DNA of 64,000 bases, from positions 1-64,000 of the forward strand of contig JAPOKC010000011.1 in assembly GCA_029977845.1 (NCBI GenBank), in the 5' to 3' direction. The DNA comes from Mycobacteriaceae bacterium (GTDB lineage: Bacteria; Actinomycetota; Actinomycetes; Mycobacteriales; Mycobacteriaceae). Position 1 is the stretch's first letter, and each line of letters begins with the position of its first letter. The notes beneath the pieces were generated by a model that was not told the DNA's origin, did no database searches, and worked only from the letters and a program-made list of their open reading frames with translations. The translations under genes and the position numbers were made by a program. Positions 39,376 to 48,753 of this stretch are shown in pieces.

Positions 39376-39942
39376 ATGCATGAGCATAACTTCGTCACCT
39401 ACGAGGAATTCGGTCGCCGGTTCTTCGAGCTGGCGGTGACCGAGGACCGTGTGGCGGCGGCGTTCGCCGATATCGCCGGCGACTCCTTCGAGATGGGTCC
39501 GATGTCCCAAGGGCCCGGAGGTCTGGCGAAGGTGAGCGCGCGAGTCGCGATCGGGCAACCCAGCGCGCGGCGGACGCTGGGGGAGACGATGACCTTCGCG
39601 ATCCGTATCCCGTTGGTCATCGAGCTGACCGTCGATCTGTGGCTGGACAGACCCCGCTTCGTCGTCGACGGCGAGATCGCGCTGCGTGCCACCGCGCGGG
39701 CAGCCGAGCCGCTGATGATCATCATCGATGTCGCCAAGCCGCGGCCCTCGGATATCGCCGTGCATGTGACGTCGAAGTCGCTGCGTGGGGAGATCGTGCG
39801 GATCATCGGCAACGTCGACGGCGAGATCCGCCGATTCGTCGCCGCCCACGTGGCCGAGGAGATCGACAGCCCGGATTCCCAGCGGGCCAAGACCATCGAC
39901 GTCGCCGCGCAGGTGTCCTCGGCCTGGGACGAGAACGAGTGA
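39376..39942 (+). CDS. Conserved hypothetical protein (188 aa)
   Basis: Coding-like ORF MHEHNFVTYEEFGRRFFELAVTEDRV; actinobacterial hypothetical type. Confidence 0.7.
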   Translation: MHEHNFVTYEEFGRRFFELAVTEDRVAAAFADIAGDSFEMGPMSQGPGGLAKVSARVAIGQPSARRTLGETMTFAIRIPLVIELTVDLWLDRPRFVVDGEIALRATARAAEPLMIIIDVAKPRPSDIAVHVTSKSLRGEIVRIIGNVDGEIRRFVAAHVAEEIDSPDSQRAKTIDVAAQVSSAWDENE

Positions 39943-39946
39943 AGGC

Positions 39947-41053
39947 CTAGAGGTCGAGTTTCAGATTCGCGCCACCGGCTGCGCGGGAGACACAGGGCAG
40001 CATCATCGCGCTGTCACGCTCGGCAGCGGTCAGCAGGGCATCTCGATGCTGAACGGCGCCGTCGAGGACCCGGGTCCGGCAGGTGCCGCAGAAACCCTGC
40101 TGGCATGAGTAAGCCGTAGCGACACCGGACCGGCGTAATGCGGCCAGTAGGGTCTCGTCTGCCCCGACGGTGACGATCTGACCCGATGAGGCGATGGTGG
40201 CGGTGAACTCCTCGCCGTCGAGCACCGGAGCCGCAGCGAACCGCTCGAAGTGCAACTCGACGTTCGCCCGGCCGATCAGCCGATCCCGGACGAGGGTCAG
40301 CATCAGTGCCGGACCGCACGCGTAAACCGTTGTGCCATCGAGGCATTCGCCGAGGAGGTCATCGGCGGACGGCACGCCTGCGATGTCGTCGGTGCGGACG
40401 CGGACCCGGTCGCCGAAGGAGCGCAGCTCATCGAGGAAGGGCATACTCTCGGCGCTGCGGCCGACGTAGATCATCGACCAGTCCACACCCAGTCGGTCGA
40501 CCAGCGCGAGCATCGGCAGGATCGGCGTGATGCCGATACCGCCGGCGACGAACCGGATCCGGCTGGCGGGTGATCCGTAGCCGGGCACACTCAGCGGGAA
40601 TGCGTTTCGTGGTCCGCTGGTCCTCACCGTCGAACCAACCGGCAGGGCGTCGTGCACCTCGACCGAACCGCCGCCTCCGCCGGGGATGCGACGCACCGCG
40701 ATCCGATACGAATTACGAAGACCCGTTTCGCCGCACAGTGAGTACTGGCGCACCCGGCCGCTGGGCAGTCCGATGTCGAGGTGCGCACCAGGATGCCACG
40801 GCGGAAGGTCCGATCCGTCGGCCGCGGCCAGGGTGAGCGCGACCACGTTCTGATCGTGGGCGACGATGCGACGGTCGGTGACGGTCAGGGTCAGGGTCCG
40901 GTCACGTGCCGGCGGATCAGCCGGGGCGCGCAGTCGTCCCGTGGTCGCCCACAGCCCGGTGATCGTCGCATCGGCGATCCCGAGGACTGCGGAGTAGCGC
41001 AGGCGTTTGAACCCCTTACCGGGCAGGTCGTGACGGAGGCGGTGCAGCAGCAT
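39947..41053 (-). CDS. PDR/VanB-type ferredoxin reductase (FAD/NAD(P) domains plus C-terminal [2Fe-2S])
   Basis: RQYSLCGE FAD motif; FVAGGIGITPILPM NAD motif; C-terminal CQQGFCGTCRTRVLDG...C plant-type ferredoxin ligands. Confidence 0.92.
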   Translation of the reverse strand: MLLHRLRHDLPGKGFKRLRYSAVLGIADATITGLWATTGRLRAPADPPARDRTLTLTVTDRRIVAHDQNVVALTLAAADGSDLPPWHPGAHLDIGLPSGRVRQYSLCGETGLRNSYRIAVRRIPGGGGGSVEVHDALPVGSTVRTSGPRNAFPLSVPGYGSPASRIRFVAGGIGITPILPMLALVDRLGVDWSMIYVGRSAESMPFLDELRSFGDRVRVRTDDIAGVPSADDLLGECLDGTTVYACGPALMLTLVRDRLIGRANVELHFERFAAAPVLDGEEFTATIASSGQIVTVGADETLLAALRRSGVATAYSCQQGFCGTCRTRVLDGAVQHRDALLTAAERDSAMMLPCVSRAAGGANLKLDL

Positions 41054-41947
41054 TTAGAGTTGCGCGGTCCGGGCGGCGGGCGAACTGGCCAGATAGGCGA
41101 CGGCCTGAGCGGTCGAGCCGAATTCGGCGGGGGAGTAACCGGGGCGGAAATAGGCCAGTGTGTTGCGGCCGAACAGCGTGCTGAACCTCGGCAGCAGCCG
41201 GAGCCGGGAATCCCTGACACGCAGACGTTGCATCTGCGACCAGCTCAGGTCGAGGTCGGGGTCGGTGCGACACAGATACCGCAGGCCGCGCTGGAAGAAG
41301 GCGAAGAGTGCGGTCGCGGCCAGCGCCATCGCGCGGATCCTGGCGAGGTAACTGTCGTTGAAATACGTCGCGACATCGTGTGCGACGCAACGGTGTTCGA
41401 CCTCTTCGCTGCCGTGCCAGCGGAACAGATCGACCATGGTCGGATCGGCGCCGTAGTCGTCCCACGCGGAGTTCAGCGCGAAGTCGCCCAGGACTGCGGT
41501 GTAGTGCTCGATCGCCGCGATCAGCCAGAGTCGCTCGCAGAGGTGGTTGAACCGTCGTCGCGGGTCCGCCGAGGTGCTCGGGGCGAGCATCTTGCCGAAC
41601 ATGTAGTCAACCTGATCAAGGACCGGTTGCGGGTCCACGCCCCGGGCGATCATGAACTCGTTCAGCATCGCGTCGTGCGTGCCGGCATGGACGGCCTCCT
41701 GGCCGATGAACCCGCGCATGTCCTCGGCCAGCCGGGCATCCTTCACCAGTGGGAGGGCCTCGTTGTAGGTGGCGACGAACCAGCGTTCGGCGGCGGGAAG
41801 TACGACATTGAGCAGATTGGACATATGCGAGGCGACCGGATGCCCCGGAATCCAGTGCAGCGGGGCGCCGGACGGGTCGAAGCTCACCTTGCGGGCCTGC
41901 AGTTGGACCGGTCCGGGATCGAGTTCCTGCCGGCGGTGCGAACTCAT
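41054..41947 (-). CDS. Metal-dependent hydrolase (PF10118-like)
   Basis: FIGQEAVHAGTHDAML; HGSEEVEHRCVAHDV His/Glu-rich motifs; start overlaps the stop of the upstream gene. Confidence 0.85.
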   Translation of the reverse strand: MSSHRRQELDPGPVQLQARKVSFDPSGAPLHWIPGHPVASHMSNLLNVVLPAAERWFVATYNEALPLVKDARLAEDMRGFIGQEAVHAGTHDAMLNEFMIARGVDPQPVLDQVDYMFGKMLAPSTSADPRRRFNHLCERLWLIAAIEHYTAVLGDFALNSAWDDYGADPTMVDLFRWHGSEEVEHRCVAHDVATYFNDSYLARIRAMALAATALFAFFQRGLRYLCRTDPDLDLSWSQMQRLRVRDSRLRLLPRFSTLFGRNTLAYFRPGYSPAEFGSTAQAVAYLASSPAARTAQL

Positions 41948-42363
41948 CAGCCCACGCGGGTCGGGATGACCGTGACGACGCCGGGTGCGCCCGGGGTCGG
42001 GCGGCCGCCTTCGGTGGCCTGGGTGCTCGAGGCGCCCGACTGGGTACCCGATGACACCGACGGACCGGAGGGGGCCTGCGGTTGGGCCGCGGCAGTGCAG
42101 TCCAGCATCAGCTGCATCTTGCGAGAGCTGGTGACCTTCTGGCTGGCGACGACGCACTGGGCCTGCGGGACATCGCTGCCGACCGAACCGCCGAACGAGG
42201 TCGGCACGCCCTGGGCACGCAGGATGGCCACCGCTTTGGCATAGGGCTCGCCCACCACATTGAGAAGACTGCCGTCGCCCGGATCGGCGTGACCGGAGCC
42301 CATGGTCAGGGCGGCGAAGGCCGATCCCGACACCACGGCGGTCGCGAGGACGAGTTTTCTCAA
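41947..42363 (-). CDS. Secreted conserved protein with signal peptide
   Basis: MRKLVLATAVVSGSAFAALTMGSGHADPGDGSLL; Pro/Ser/Gln-rich C-terminus. Confidence 0.75.
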   Translation of the reverse strand: MRKLVLATAVVSGSAFAALTMGSGHADPGDGSLLNVVGEPYAKAVAILRAQGVPTSFGGSVGSDVPQAQCVVASQKVTSSRKMQLMLDCTAAAQPQAPSGPSVSSGTQSGASSTQATEGGRPTPGAPGVVTVIPTRVG

Positions 42364-42450
42364 GGTGGAACCCTTCTGTCACTTCGAAGATAGCGCAGCG
42401 CGGCCGCACGGCACCTTCCGTGGGATATCGCCGGCGCAGGCCGTGACGTT

Positions 42451-43947
42451 TCAGAAGGCGTCCCGATGCCGCTCCTGTTCGAGGACGGCGTCGAGGTCTG
42501 CCAGGCGTTTCATCGATGACACCGCCCGGGCGGTGCGCATGTTGGCGCTCAGCAGGTCCTGGTGGCGCGCGACGAAGGCCCAGTACCCGGCGGTGAACGG
42601 GCAGGCGTCGGCGCCGAGGCGCTTCTTCGGGTCGAACGGACAGCAGCGGCAATGGTCGCTCATCTTGCTGATGTAGGCGCCGCCCGAGGTGTACGGCTTG
42701 GTGGCCATCCGTCCACCGTCGGCGTGCTGGCTCATCCCGATGACGTTGGCCGGCATCACCCAGGCGAATCCGTCGACGAAGGCGCTGGCGAACCAGTCGT
42801 TGAGGTCCCGGGGGTGATAGCCGCGCTGCAGCGCGTGGCTGCCCAGCACCATCAGCCGCTGGATGTGATGCGCCCAACCCCGGTCTCGCACCCCCTCCAG
42901 CGCCACGCGCAGGCATTCGGCCCGCACCGCCCCGGCATCCAGCCCGGTCCACCAGTCCGGCAGCGGGGTGCGGGCCGCCAGGGCGTTGCTGTCGAGGTAT
43001 CCGGGGCCGAAGTGCCAGTAGAGCTGCCAGATGTACTCCCGCCATCCCAGGATCTGCCGGATGAACCCCTCGGCGGCGGCCAGCGGCGCCGAACCGTCCC
43101 GATAGGCCTGCTCGGCGGCCTGTACGGCGTCCAGCGGATGCAGCACACCGAGATTCAGCGGAACCGACAGCAGCGAATGCGCCATCGCCCAGTCGGCGCT
43201 CATCATGGCGTCCTCGTAGCGGCCGAACAACCCCAGCCGCTCGGCGATGAACTGCCGCAGCACGGTATCGGCCTCGGCGGGCGTGACCGCGAAGGTGCGC
43301 GGGCCGTCGGCGCCGACGGTGTCGAGGGCGAGTGCGTCGAGATCACGGCGCACGTCGGCATCGATGTCGTCCTCGGCCGGCAGGTGCGGCGGTGCGACCG
43401 TCAGCGCCGGCTGACCCTTCGGCGGTGATTCCCGGTTGTCAGCGTCGTAGTTCCACTTACCGCCCACCGGCTGATCGCCATCCATCAACACCTCGAAGCG
43501 CCGCCGCTGCTCGCGGTAGAAGTCCTCCATGCGAAACCGGCTGCGGTTACCGGCCCAGGCCCGAAACTCCGCACGCGACAACGCGAAGGCCGGGGTGGGC
43601 AGCACCTCGGCCACCAGACCCTCGTCGCGCAACCGGTGCACGAACTGCTCGGCGGCCATCGACGTCGGCTCGTGCACGAGCACGGGACGGCCATAGGCGC
43701 GCAGCGCGTCGATGTAGGTATCGGTGCGCAGCACGGTGGCCCGGTCGCCGAGATCCCGGGCGGCATGTCGCAGCGCGGAGAGAACGAGGTGCAGTTTCTG
43801 GCGGTGGAACCGCCGGCGCCGCAGAGCCGAGGCGGCCTCGACGAGCAGGACCGGACGATGAGAATGCTCTCCACCGTGGAAATGTGTGCCGAGTTGGTCG
43901 GCGAAAAGCCACAGCGGAGTGTCGTCATCCGCCGGGGAAGCCGTCAC
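42451..43947 (-). CDS. Cryptochrome/photolyase family protein of FeS-BCP (bacterial 6-4 photolyase-like) type
   Basis: ADQLGTHFHG; WVMPANVIGMSQHADGGRMATKPYTSGGAYISKMSDHCRCCPFDPKKRLGADACPFTAGYWAF with clustered Cys. Confidence 0.9.
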   Translation of the reverse strand: MTASPADDDTPLWLFADQLGTHFHGGEHSHRPVLLVEAASALRRRRFHRQKLHLVLSALRHAARDLGDRATVLRTDTYIDALRAYGRPVLVHEPTSMAAEQFVHRLRDEGLVAEVLPTPAFALSRAEFRAWAGNRSRFRMEDFYREQRRRFEVLMDGDQPVGGKWNYDADNRESPPKGQPALTVAPPHLPAEDDIDADVRRDLDALALDTVGADGPRTFAVTPAEADTVLRQFIAERLGLFGRYEDAMMSADWAMAHSLLSVPLNLGVLHPLDAVQAAEQAYRDGSAPLAAAEGFIRQILGWREYIWQLYWHFGPGYLDSNALAARTPLPDWWTGLDAGAVRAECLRVALEGVRDRGWAHHIQRLMVLGSHALQRGYHPRDLNDWFASAFVDGFAWVMPANVIGMSQHADGGRMATKPYTSGGAYISKMSDHCRCCPFDPKKRLGADACPFTAGYWAFVARHQDLLSANMRTARAVSSMKRLADLDAVLEQERHRDAF

Positions 43948-43957
43948 CGGGCTGATG

Positions 43958-44452
43958 CTACTGGTCCGCCGAGGCCGCCGGTGGCGTGTGTGAGGTCGTC
44001 TGCTCGAGCAGGCGGTCCAGAAAGATCAGCTGACCTTTCAGGAGTTTGATCCGCGCCTGCCGCACCGGAAACCAGTCGACCCGGTCCAGTTCCGGGAACT
44101 CACGCAGCCGCCCCGAACCTTTCGGCCACTCGAGGGTGAAGGTGTTGCTTCGGAATCCGTTCAGGTCGAGATCCCCGTGCACCCCGAAGACGGTGAGCAT
44201 CTTGCCGCTGGGTTGTCTGGCCGCCGAAAGGTCGAGGACCGGTCCCTCCGGCACCGGCGAACCCAGTTCCTCGGCGAACTCGCGCGCGGCGGCCAGCCAG
44301 GGATCCTCACCGGATACGTACTCGCCCTTGGGGATTGACCATGCACCATCGTCCCTGCGAGCCCAAAACGGGCCGCCAGGATGGCCGATGAGAACCTCGA
44401 TCGCATCGCCGCGGTTTCGATAGAGCAATACCCCGGCGCTCAACACCGGCAT
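43958..44452 (-). CDS. NUDIX hydrolase
   Basis: Nudix box-like GEYVSGEDPWLAAAREFAEELGSPV. Confidence 0.85.
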   Translation of the reverse strand: MPVLSAGVLLYRNRGDAIEVLIGHPGGPFWARRDDGAWSIPKGEYVSGEDPWLAAAREFAEELGSPVPEGPVLDLSAARQPSGKMLTVFGVHGDLDLNGFRSNTFTLEWPKGSGRLREFPELDRVDWFPVRQARIKLLKGQLIFLDRLLEQTTSHTPPAASADQ

Positions 44453-44454
44453 GC

Positions 44455-46599
44455 TCAGTCCGGTCTGATCGCTGAGCGCAGTGCCTCGGCCAGCCGTTGC
44501 GCCCGGGGATTGGTGAAGACATCCTCCAGTGCCATCGGCGTACCGTCCGGCCCGGCCAACGGCACCCGCCAGTTCGGGTACTCGTCGGTGGTCCCCGGCT
44601 GGTTCTGGGTCCGCTTCTCACCGACCGCGTCGGTCAGCGCCATCGCCAGCAGCCGTGACGGGGTGCGGGCCAGATAGCGGTACAGCGCGGTGACGACCTG
44701 CTCCTCATCGGGGTTCTCACCGCTGTCGGAACCGAGCAGGCCCACTCGGCGCAACTCGGCCATCCAGGCGTCCTGTGCGGCGCGGTCGTCGGCGAGTTCC
44801 TCCTCGGCGGAGCGGGTGAGCAGTCCCAGGGCGTGGCGGAGGCGAACATGATCGCCGGCGAGGTAGCCGGCGGTGGGGGGCAGATCGTGGGTGGTGACCG
44901 AGGACAGGCACAGTTCCCGCCAGTGCTCGGCCTGCAACGGCCCGCGATTGAACGGGTCGACCTCGAACCACAGGATGGATGTGCCCAGCAGGCCGCGCTC
45001 GCGCAGGTAATCCCGGACCCACGGTTCCACGGTGCCCAGATCCTCGCCCACCACGACCGCACCCGCCCGGTGCGCCTCCAGTGCGATAATCCCGATCAGC
45101 GCGTCGAAGTTGTACCGCACGTAGGTGCCCTTGGTGGGCGGGGCGCCGTTGGGGATCCACCACAACCGGAACAGCCCGATAATGTGGTCGATGCGGACAC
45201 CGCCGGCGTGCCGCAGGATCGCCTCGATCAGCGCCCGGAAGGGTTGGTAGCCAAGCTCTTCGAGCTGATCGGGTCGCCACGGCGGCTGCGACCAGTCCTG
45301 GCCGAGCTGATTGAACTCATCCGGAGGAGCGCCGACCGTCACGCCGAGGGCCAGCACTTCCTGCAGCGCCCACGAGTCGGCCCCGCTCGGATGCACGCCG
45401 ACCGCGAGGTCGTGCATGATCCCGAGAGCCATCCCGTTGCGGACCGCGGCGGACTGCGCGCCGGCGAGTTGTTCGTCGAGTTGCCACTGCAGCCAACGGT
45501 GGAAGTCCACGGCGTCGGAATGTTCGCTGACGAACTCCGCGACATCGGCGCCTGAGGGGTGCTGCAGTCCGGCCGGCCAGCGCCGCCAGTCACTGCCGTG
45601 CTTCTCGGCCAGCGCGCACCAGATGGCGAAGTCGTCGAGAGCGCGCCCCTCCCGGTCCCGATAGGCCTGATACGCCAACTCCCGGCCCTCCGAGCGCGCA
45701 ACCCGGTGGACGAGTTTGAGTGCGGACCGCTTGGCGGCCCAGGCGCGGTCCCGGTCGATGATCTCCGAGTTGCGCTCCATCGCCCGCACCGCCTTACGCA
45801 GCTTGCGCACCTTGCCGCGCTTGGGCAGGAAGGCGAACTCGGGGATCGCCTCGACCCGCAGATAGAGCGGGCTGACGAACCGCCGGGAGGTCGGAAGGTA
45901 CGGGGAGGGTTCCATCGGCGCGGTTGGCGCCGCCGCGTGCAAGGGGTTCACCAGCACGAAGTCGGCCTGATGCCGCGAGCCCGCCCACACCGCCAGGTCG
46001 GTCAGGTCGACCAGATCGCCGATGCCCCAGGACTCGTGCGACTGCACGCTGTAGAGCTGGGCGGCCAGACCCCAGCCCCGCCGGTTGCCCATCCGCGCCG
46101 GTATCCCGAGCCAGGACGGGGTGACGATCAGCGGCACGTCGTGCTTTGACTCCCCCGAGCGCAGGTGCAACCGGTGATAGCCCAGAGGCAGGTCGCCCGG
46201 CAGCACGAAGGTCGCCTCGCCGACCAGTCGGCCGTCCAGATCGAACGGTGGGGTGAAATTGTCTATCTGGCGGATGCCGGTGCGTTCGGTGCCGTCCTCG
46301 AAGCGGATCCAGACGTGAGCCGGGTCCCCGTGCGGTACGTGAACCCAGAACGCGGATTCACGACCGGTCCGGGTCACCACGGTCGGCGGCAGCGGCCGGG
46401 CCCAATAGCGACGGTCCTGCTCCAGATGTGCTGCGGCACAGTCTTTTTCGGTCTCGGCCCGCACACCGAGCGCGCCCAGCACCGTGGTGATGGTGGCATC
46501 GTCGACCGTCACGAAGTTGCCGACCCAGTCGTGGTAGGCGGCTGCCACACCCATCCGTTCGGCCAGGCTGCGCAACGACGGTGCTGTCATGGGAGCCAT
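44455..46599 (-). CDS. malQ: 4-alpha-glucanotransferase
   Basis: GIGDLVDLTDLA; GGVRIDHIIGLFRLWWIP; GEDLGTVEPWVRDYL; SSVTTHDLPPTAGYL. Confidence 0.94.
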   Translation of the reverse strand: MAPMTAPSLRSLAERMGVAAAYHDWVGNFVTVDDATITTVLGALGVRAETEKDCAAAHLEQDRRYWARPLPPTVVTRTGRESAFWVHVPHGDPAHVWIRFEDGTERTGIRQIDNFTPPFDLDGRLVGEATFVLPGDLPLGYHRLHLRSGESKHDVPLIVTPSWLGIPARMGNRRGWGLAAQLYSVQSHESWGIGDLVDLTDLAVWAGSRHQADFVLVNPLHAAAPTAPMEPSPYLPTSRRFVSPLYLRVEAIPEFAFLPKRGKVRKLRKAVRAMERNSEIIDRDRAWAAKRSALKLVHRVARSEGRELAYQAYRDREGRALDDFAIWCALAEKHGSDWRRWPAGLQHPSGADVAEFVSEHSDAVDFHRWLQWQLDEQLAGAQSAAVRNGMALGIMHDLAVGVHPSGADSWALQEVLALGVTVGAPPDEFNQLGQDWSQPPWRPDQLEELGYQPFRALIEAILRHAGGVRIDHIIGLFRLWWIPNGAPPTKGTYVRYNFDALIGIIALEAHRAGAVVVGEDLGTVEPWVRDYLRERGLLGTSILWFEVDPFNRGPLQAEHWRELCLSSVTTHDLPPTAGYLAGDHVRLRHALGLLTRSAEEELADDRAAQDAWMAELRRVGLLGSDSGENPDEEQVVTALYRYLARTPSRLLAMALTDAVGEKRTQNQPGTTDEYPNWRVPLAGPDGTPMALEDVFTNPRAQRLAEALRSAIRPD

Positions 46600-46636
46600 C
46601 TTGCTCGACCCGCGGCAGCGGCGCCGGTGAACGGGC

Positions 46637-46963
46637 TCAGGCTACGCCGGAGAGTTCGATGACCAGCACGCCGGCGATGATCAGCCCGATACCGGCCATC
46701 ATCATCGCGGTGAGCCGCTCGCCGAAGATGACCCGTGCCAGCAACGCCACCAGGGCCACCCCGCATGCCGACCACACGCCGTAGGCGACTCCGACCGGCA
46801 TGCCCAGGTGCAGGGACAGCCAGATGAGGCTGAACGACCCGACGTATCCGACCAGTACCGGCGCGATCCAGCGCTTGTTGCGGAAACCGTCGGAGGCTCG
46901 CAGTCCGAGGGTCGAGAACACCTCGACGACGATTCCGGCTAACAGTGCGAGCCAACTGCTCAT
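46637..46963 (-). CDS. SMR family small multidrug transporter subunit
   Basis: MSSWLALLAGIVVEVFSTLGLRAS...MPVGVAYGVWSACGVAL; 108 aa, 4 TM. Confidence 0.9.
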   Translation of the reverse strand: MSSWLALLAGIVVEVFSTLGLRASDGFRNKRWIAPVLVGYVGSFSLIWLSLHLGMPVGVAYGVWSACGVALVALLARVIFGERLTAMMMAGIGLIIAGVLVIELSGVA

Positions 46964-47310
46964 CTGTCCACCGCCCGGTGCGAACCGAATTCCACCAGAA
47001 GCACCCCGGCGATGATCAGGCCGATTCCCGCGACGATCGGCGTGGTGAAGGGATCGCCGAAGATCACGGCGGCCGCGACGGCCGTGATGGCAGTGCCCAG
47101 CGCGCCCCAGATCCCGTAGGCCACGCCGACCGGCATCCCGGCCCGCAGCACGCCGGTGAGCAGAGCGAAGGACGCCGTGTAGCCGGCCACCACCAGCAGC
47201 AGCCACAGCAGGTCGTCCTGCGATGCGCGCAATGACAAGGTGCCGGTGACCTCTGTGCCGATCGCGCCGAGCAGCAGGGCCCACCGCCGTATCGCGCTGA
47301 CCTCCGTCAC
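46960..47310 (-). CDS. SMR family small multidrug transporter subunit (paired)
   Basis: TEVTGTLSLRAS...MPVGVAYGIWGALGTAI; 4-bp overlap with the downstream SMR gene; GTG start estimated. Confidence 0.87.
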   Translation of the reverse strand: MTEVSAIRRWALLLGAIGTEVTGTLSLRASQDDLLWLLLVVAGYTASFALLTGVLRAGMPVGVAYGIWGALGTAITAVAAAVIFGDPFTTPIVAGIGLIIAGVLLVEFGSHRAVDR

Positions 47311-47344
47311 CACCAGCACACTAGACTCCGGATGGGAGGTGACG

Positions 47345-48262
47345 ATGATCTCGGCGTTCTCGGGGCTGCCGGAGCCGATGCGGGATCCGGTGATCTTCGC
47401 CGTCCCGTTCTTCCTGCTGCTGCTGACGATCGAATGGACGGCGGCCCGCAAGCTGCAAAAGGACGTCGACCCCGATGACGGCAGTCCGGTCCGCGGTTCC
47501 TACTTCGCCCGGGACGCCCGGGCCTCGGTGTCGATGGGTCTGGTGTCGGTCGCCACGATGGGATTCTGGAAGTTCCTGGGCCTCATCGGATATGCGGCCC
47601 TGTACGCCTACGTGGCGCCCTGGCATCTCTCGCCACGGCAGTGGTACACCTGGGTGATCGCACTGGTGGGCGTGGACATGCTTTTCTACTTCTATCACCG
47701 ACTGGCCCACCGGGTCCGCATCGTGTGGGCCACCCATCAGGCGCACCACTCGAGCCGCTACTTCAATTTCGCCACCGCACTGCGGCAGAAGTGGAACAAC
47801 AGCGGTGAACTGTTGTTCTGGGCGCCGCTGCCGATGCTCGGGGTTCCGCCGTGGATGGTGTTCACCAGTTTCTCGGTCAGCCTGATCTACCAGTTCTGGA
47901 TCCACACCGAACGCATCGACCGGCTCCCGCGGCCGATCGAGTTCGTGTTCAACACCCCGTCGCATCATCGGGTCCACCACGGCATGGACGTCGTCTATCT
48001 CGACAAGAACTACGGCGGCATCCTGATCATCTGGGACCGGATGTTCGGTAGTTTCCAGCCCGAGACGTTCCGGCCGCACTACGGCCTCACCAAACCGGTC
48101 GACACCTTCAACATCTGGAAACTGGAGACCCACGAATACGTCGCGATCGCCCGCGACGTCCGGGGGGCGCCGCGGTGGATGGACAAACTCGGTTACATCT
48201 TCGGCCCGCCCGGCTGGGAGCCCACCGGTGTCGGTGCGGCCGGGGTCCGCACGGGAGGATAG
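47345..48262 (+). CDS. Sterol desaturase/fatty acid hydroxylase family protein
   Basis: His boxes YHRLAHR, HQAHHSS, HHRVHHG. Confidence 0.92.
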   Translation: MISAFSGLPEPMRDPVIFAVPFFLLLLTIEWTAARKLQKDVDPDDGSPVRGSYFARDARASVSMGLVSVATMGFWKFLGLIGYAALYAYVAPWHLSPRQWYTWVIALVGVDMLFYFYHRLAHRVRIVWATHQAHHSSRYFNFATALRQKWNNSGELLFWAPLPMLGVPPWMVFTSFSVSLIYQFWIHTERIDRLPRPIEFVFNTPSHHRVHHGMDVVYLDKNYGGILIIWDRMFGSFQPETFRPHYGLTKPVDTFNIWKLETHEYVAIARDVRGAPRWMDKLGYIFGPPGWEPTGVGAAGVRTGG

Positions 48263-48266
48263 CGAT

Positions 48267-48749
48267 ATGGAGATCCGCGAGACCCGGCTGCCGGGGGTGG
48301 GACTGCGCTATGAATTCGACAACGCCGACGGCGACCGGATCGGTGTGATCGCCCAGCGCGGAGGCGAATGTGAAGTCCTGGTGTACAGCGGGGCGGACCC
48401 CGACACCGGGCGAAGGGTTTTCCGGTTGACCGGTGATGAGGCCGAGGCCATGGCCCAGATCCTCGGCGCTCCCCGAATGGTGGAGAGCTATGCCGACCTG
48501 ACCCGGGAGATACCCGGCCTGCATTCGGGTCAGATCCCGGTTCCGGCCCAATCCCCGTATGCGGGAGGGAAGTTGGGCGAGACCCGCGCCCGCACCCGAA
48601 CTGGGGCGTCGATCGTCGCGGTGGTTCGTGGCGATCAGGTGCTGGCCTCGCCGGGGCCCGAGGAGGTGCTTCACCCGCGCGATGTGCTGGTGGTGATCGG
48701 CACCGACGACGGTATAGCCGCGGTGCGCCAACTCATCGACCGGGGCTGA
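48267..48749 (+). CDS. TrkA-C domain protein, KhtT-like regulatory subunit of a cation/proton antiporter
   Basis: TGASIVAVVRGDQVLASPGPEEVLHPRDVLVVIGTDDGIAAVRQLI (TrkA-C); adjacent to the antiporter. Confidence 0.87.
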   Translation: MEIRETRLPGVGLRYEFDNADGDRIGVIAQRGGECEVLVYSGADPDTGRRVFRLTGDEAEAMAQILGAPRMVESYADLTREIPGLHSGQIPVPAQSPYAGGKLGETRARTRTGASIVAVVRGDQVLASPGPEEVLHPRDVLVVIGTDDGIAAVRQLIDRG

Positions 48750-48753
48750 GCCG

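Noticed and set aside
46637-47310. Adjacent SMR genes as a novel system
   Set aside because: Paired SMR subunits are a known arrangement (EbrAB/YkkCD-like), so listed only as features.
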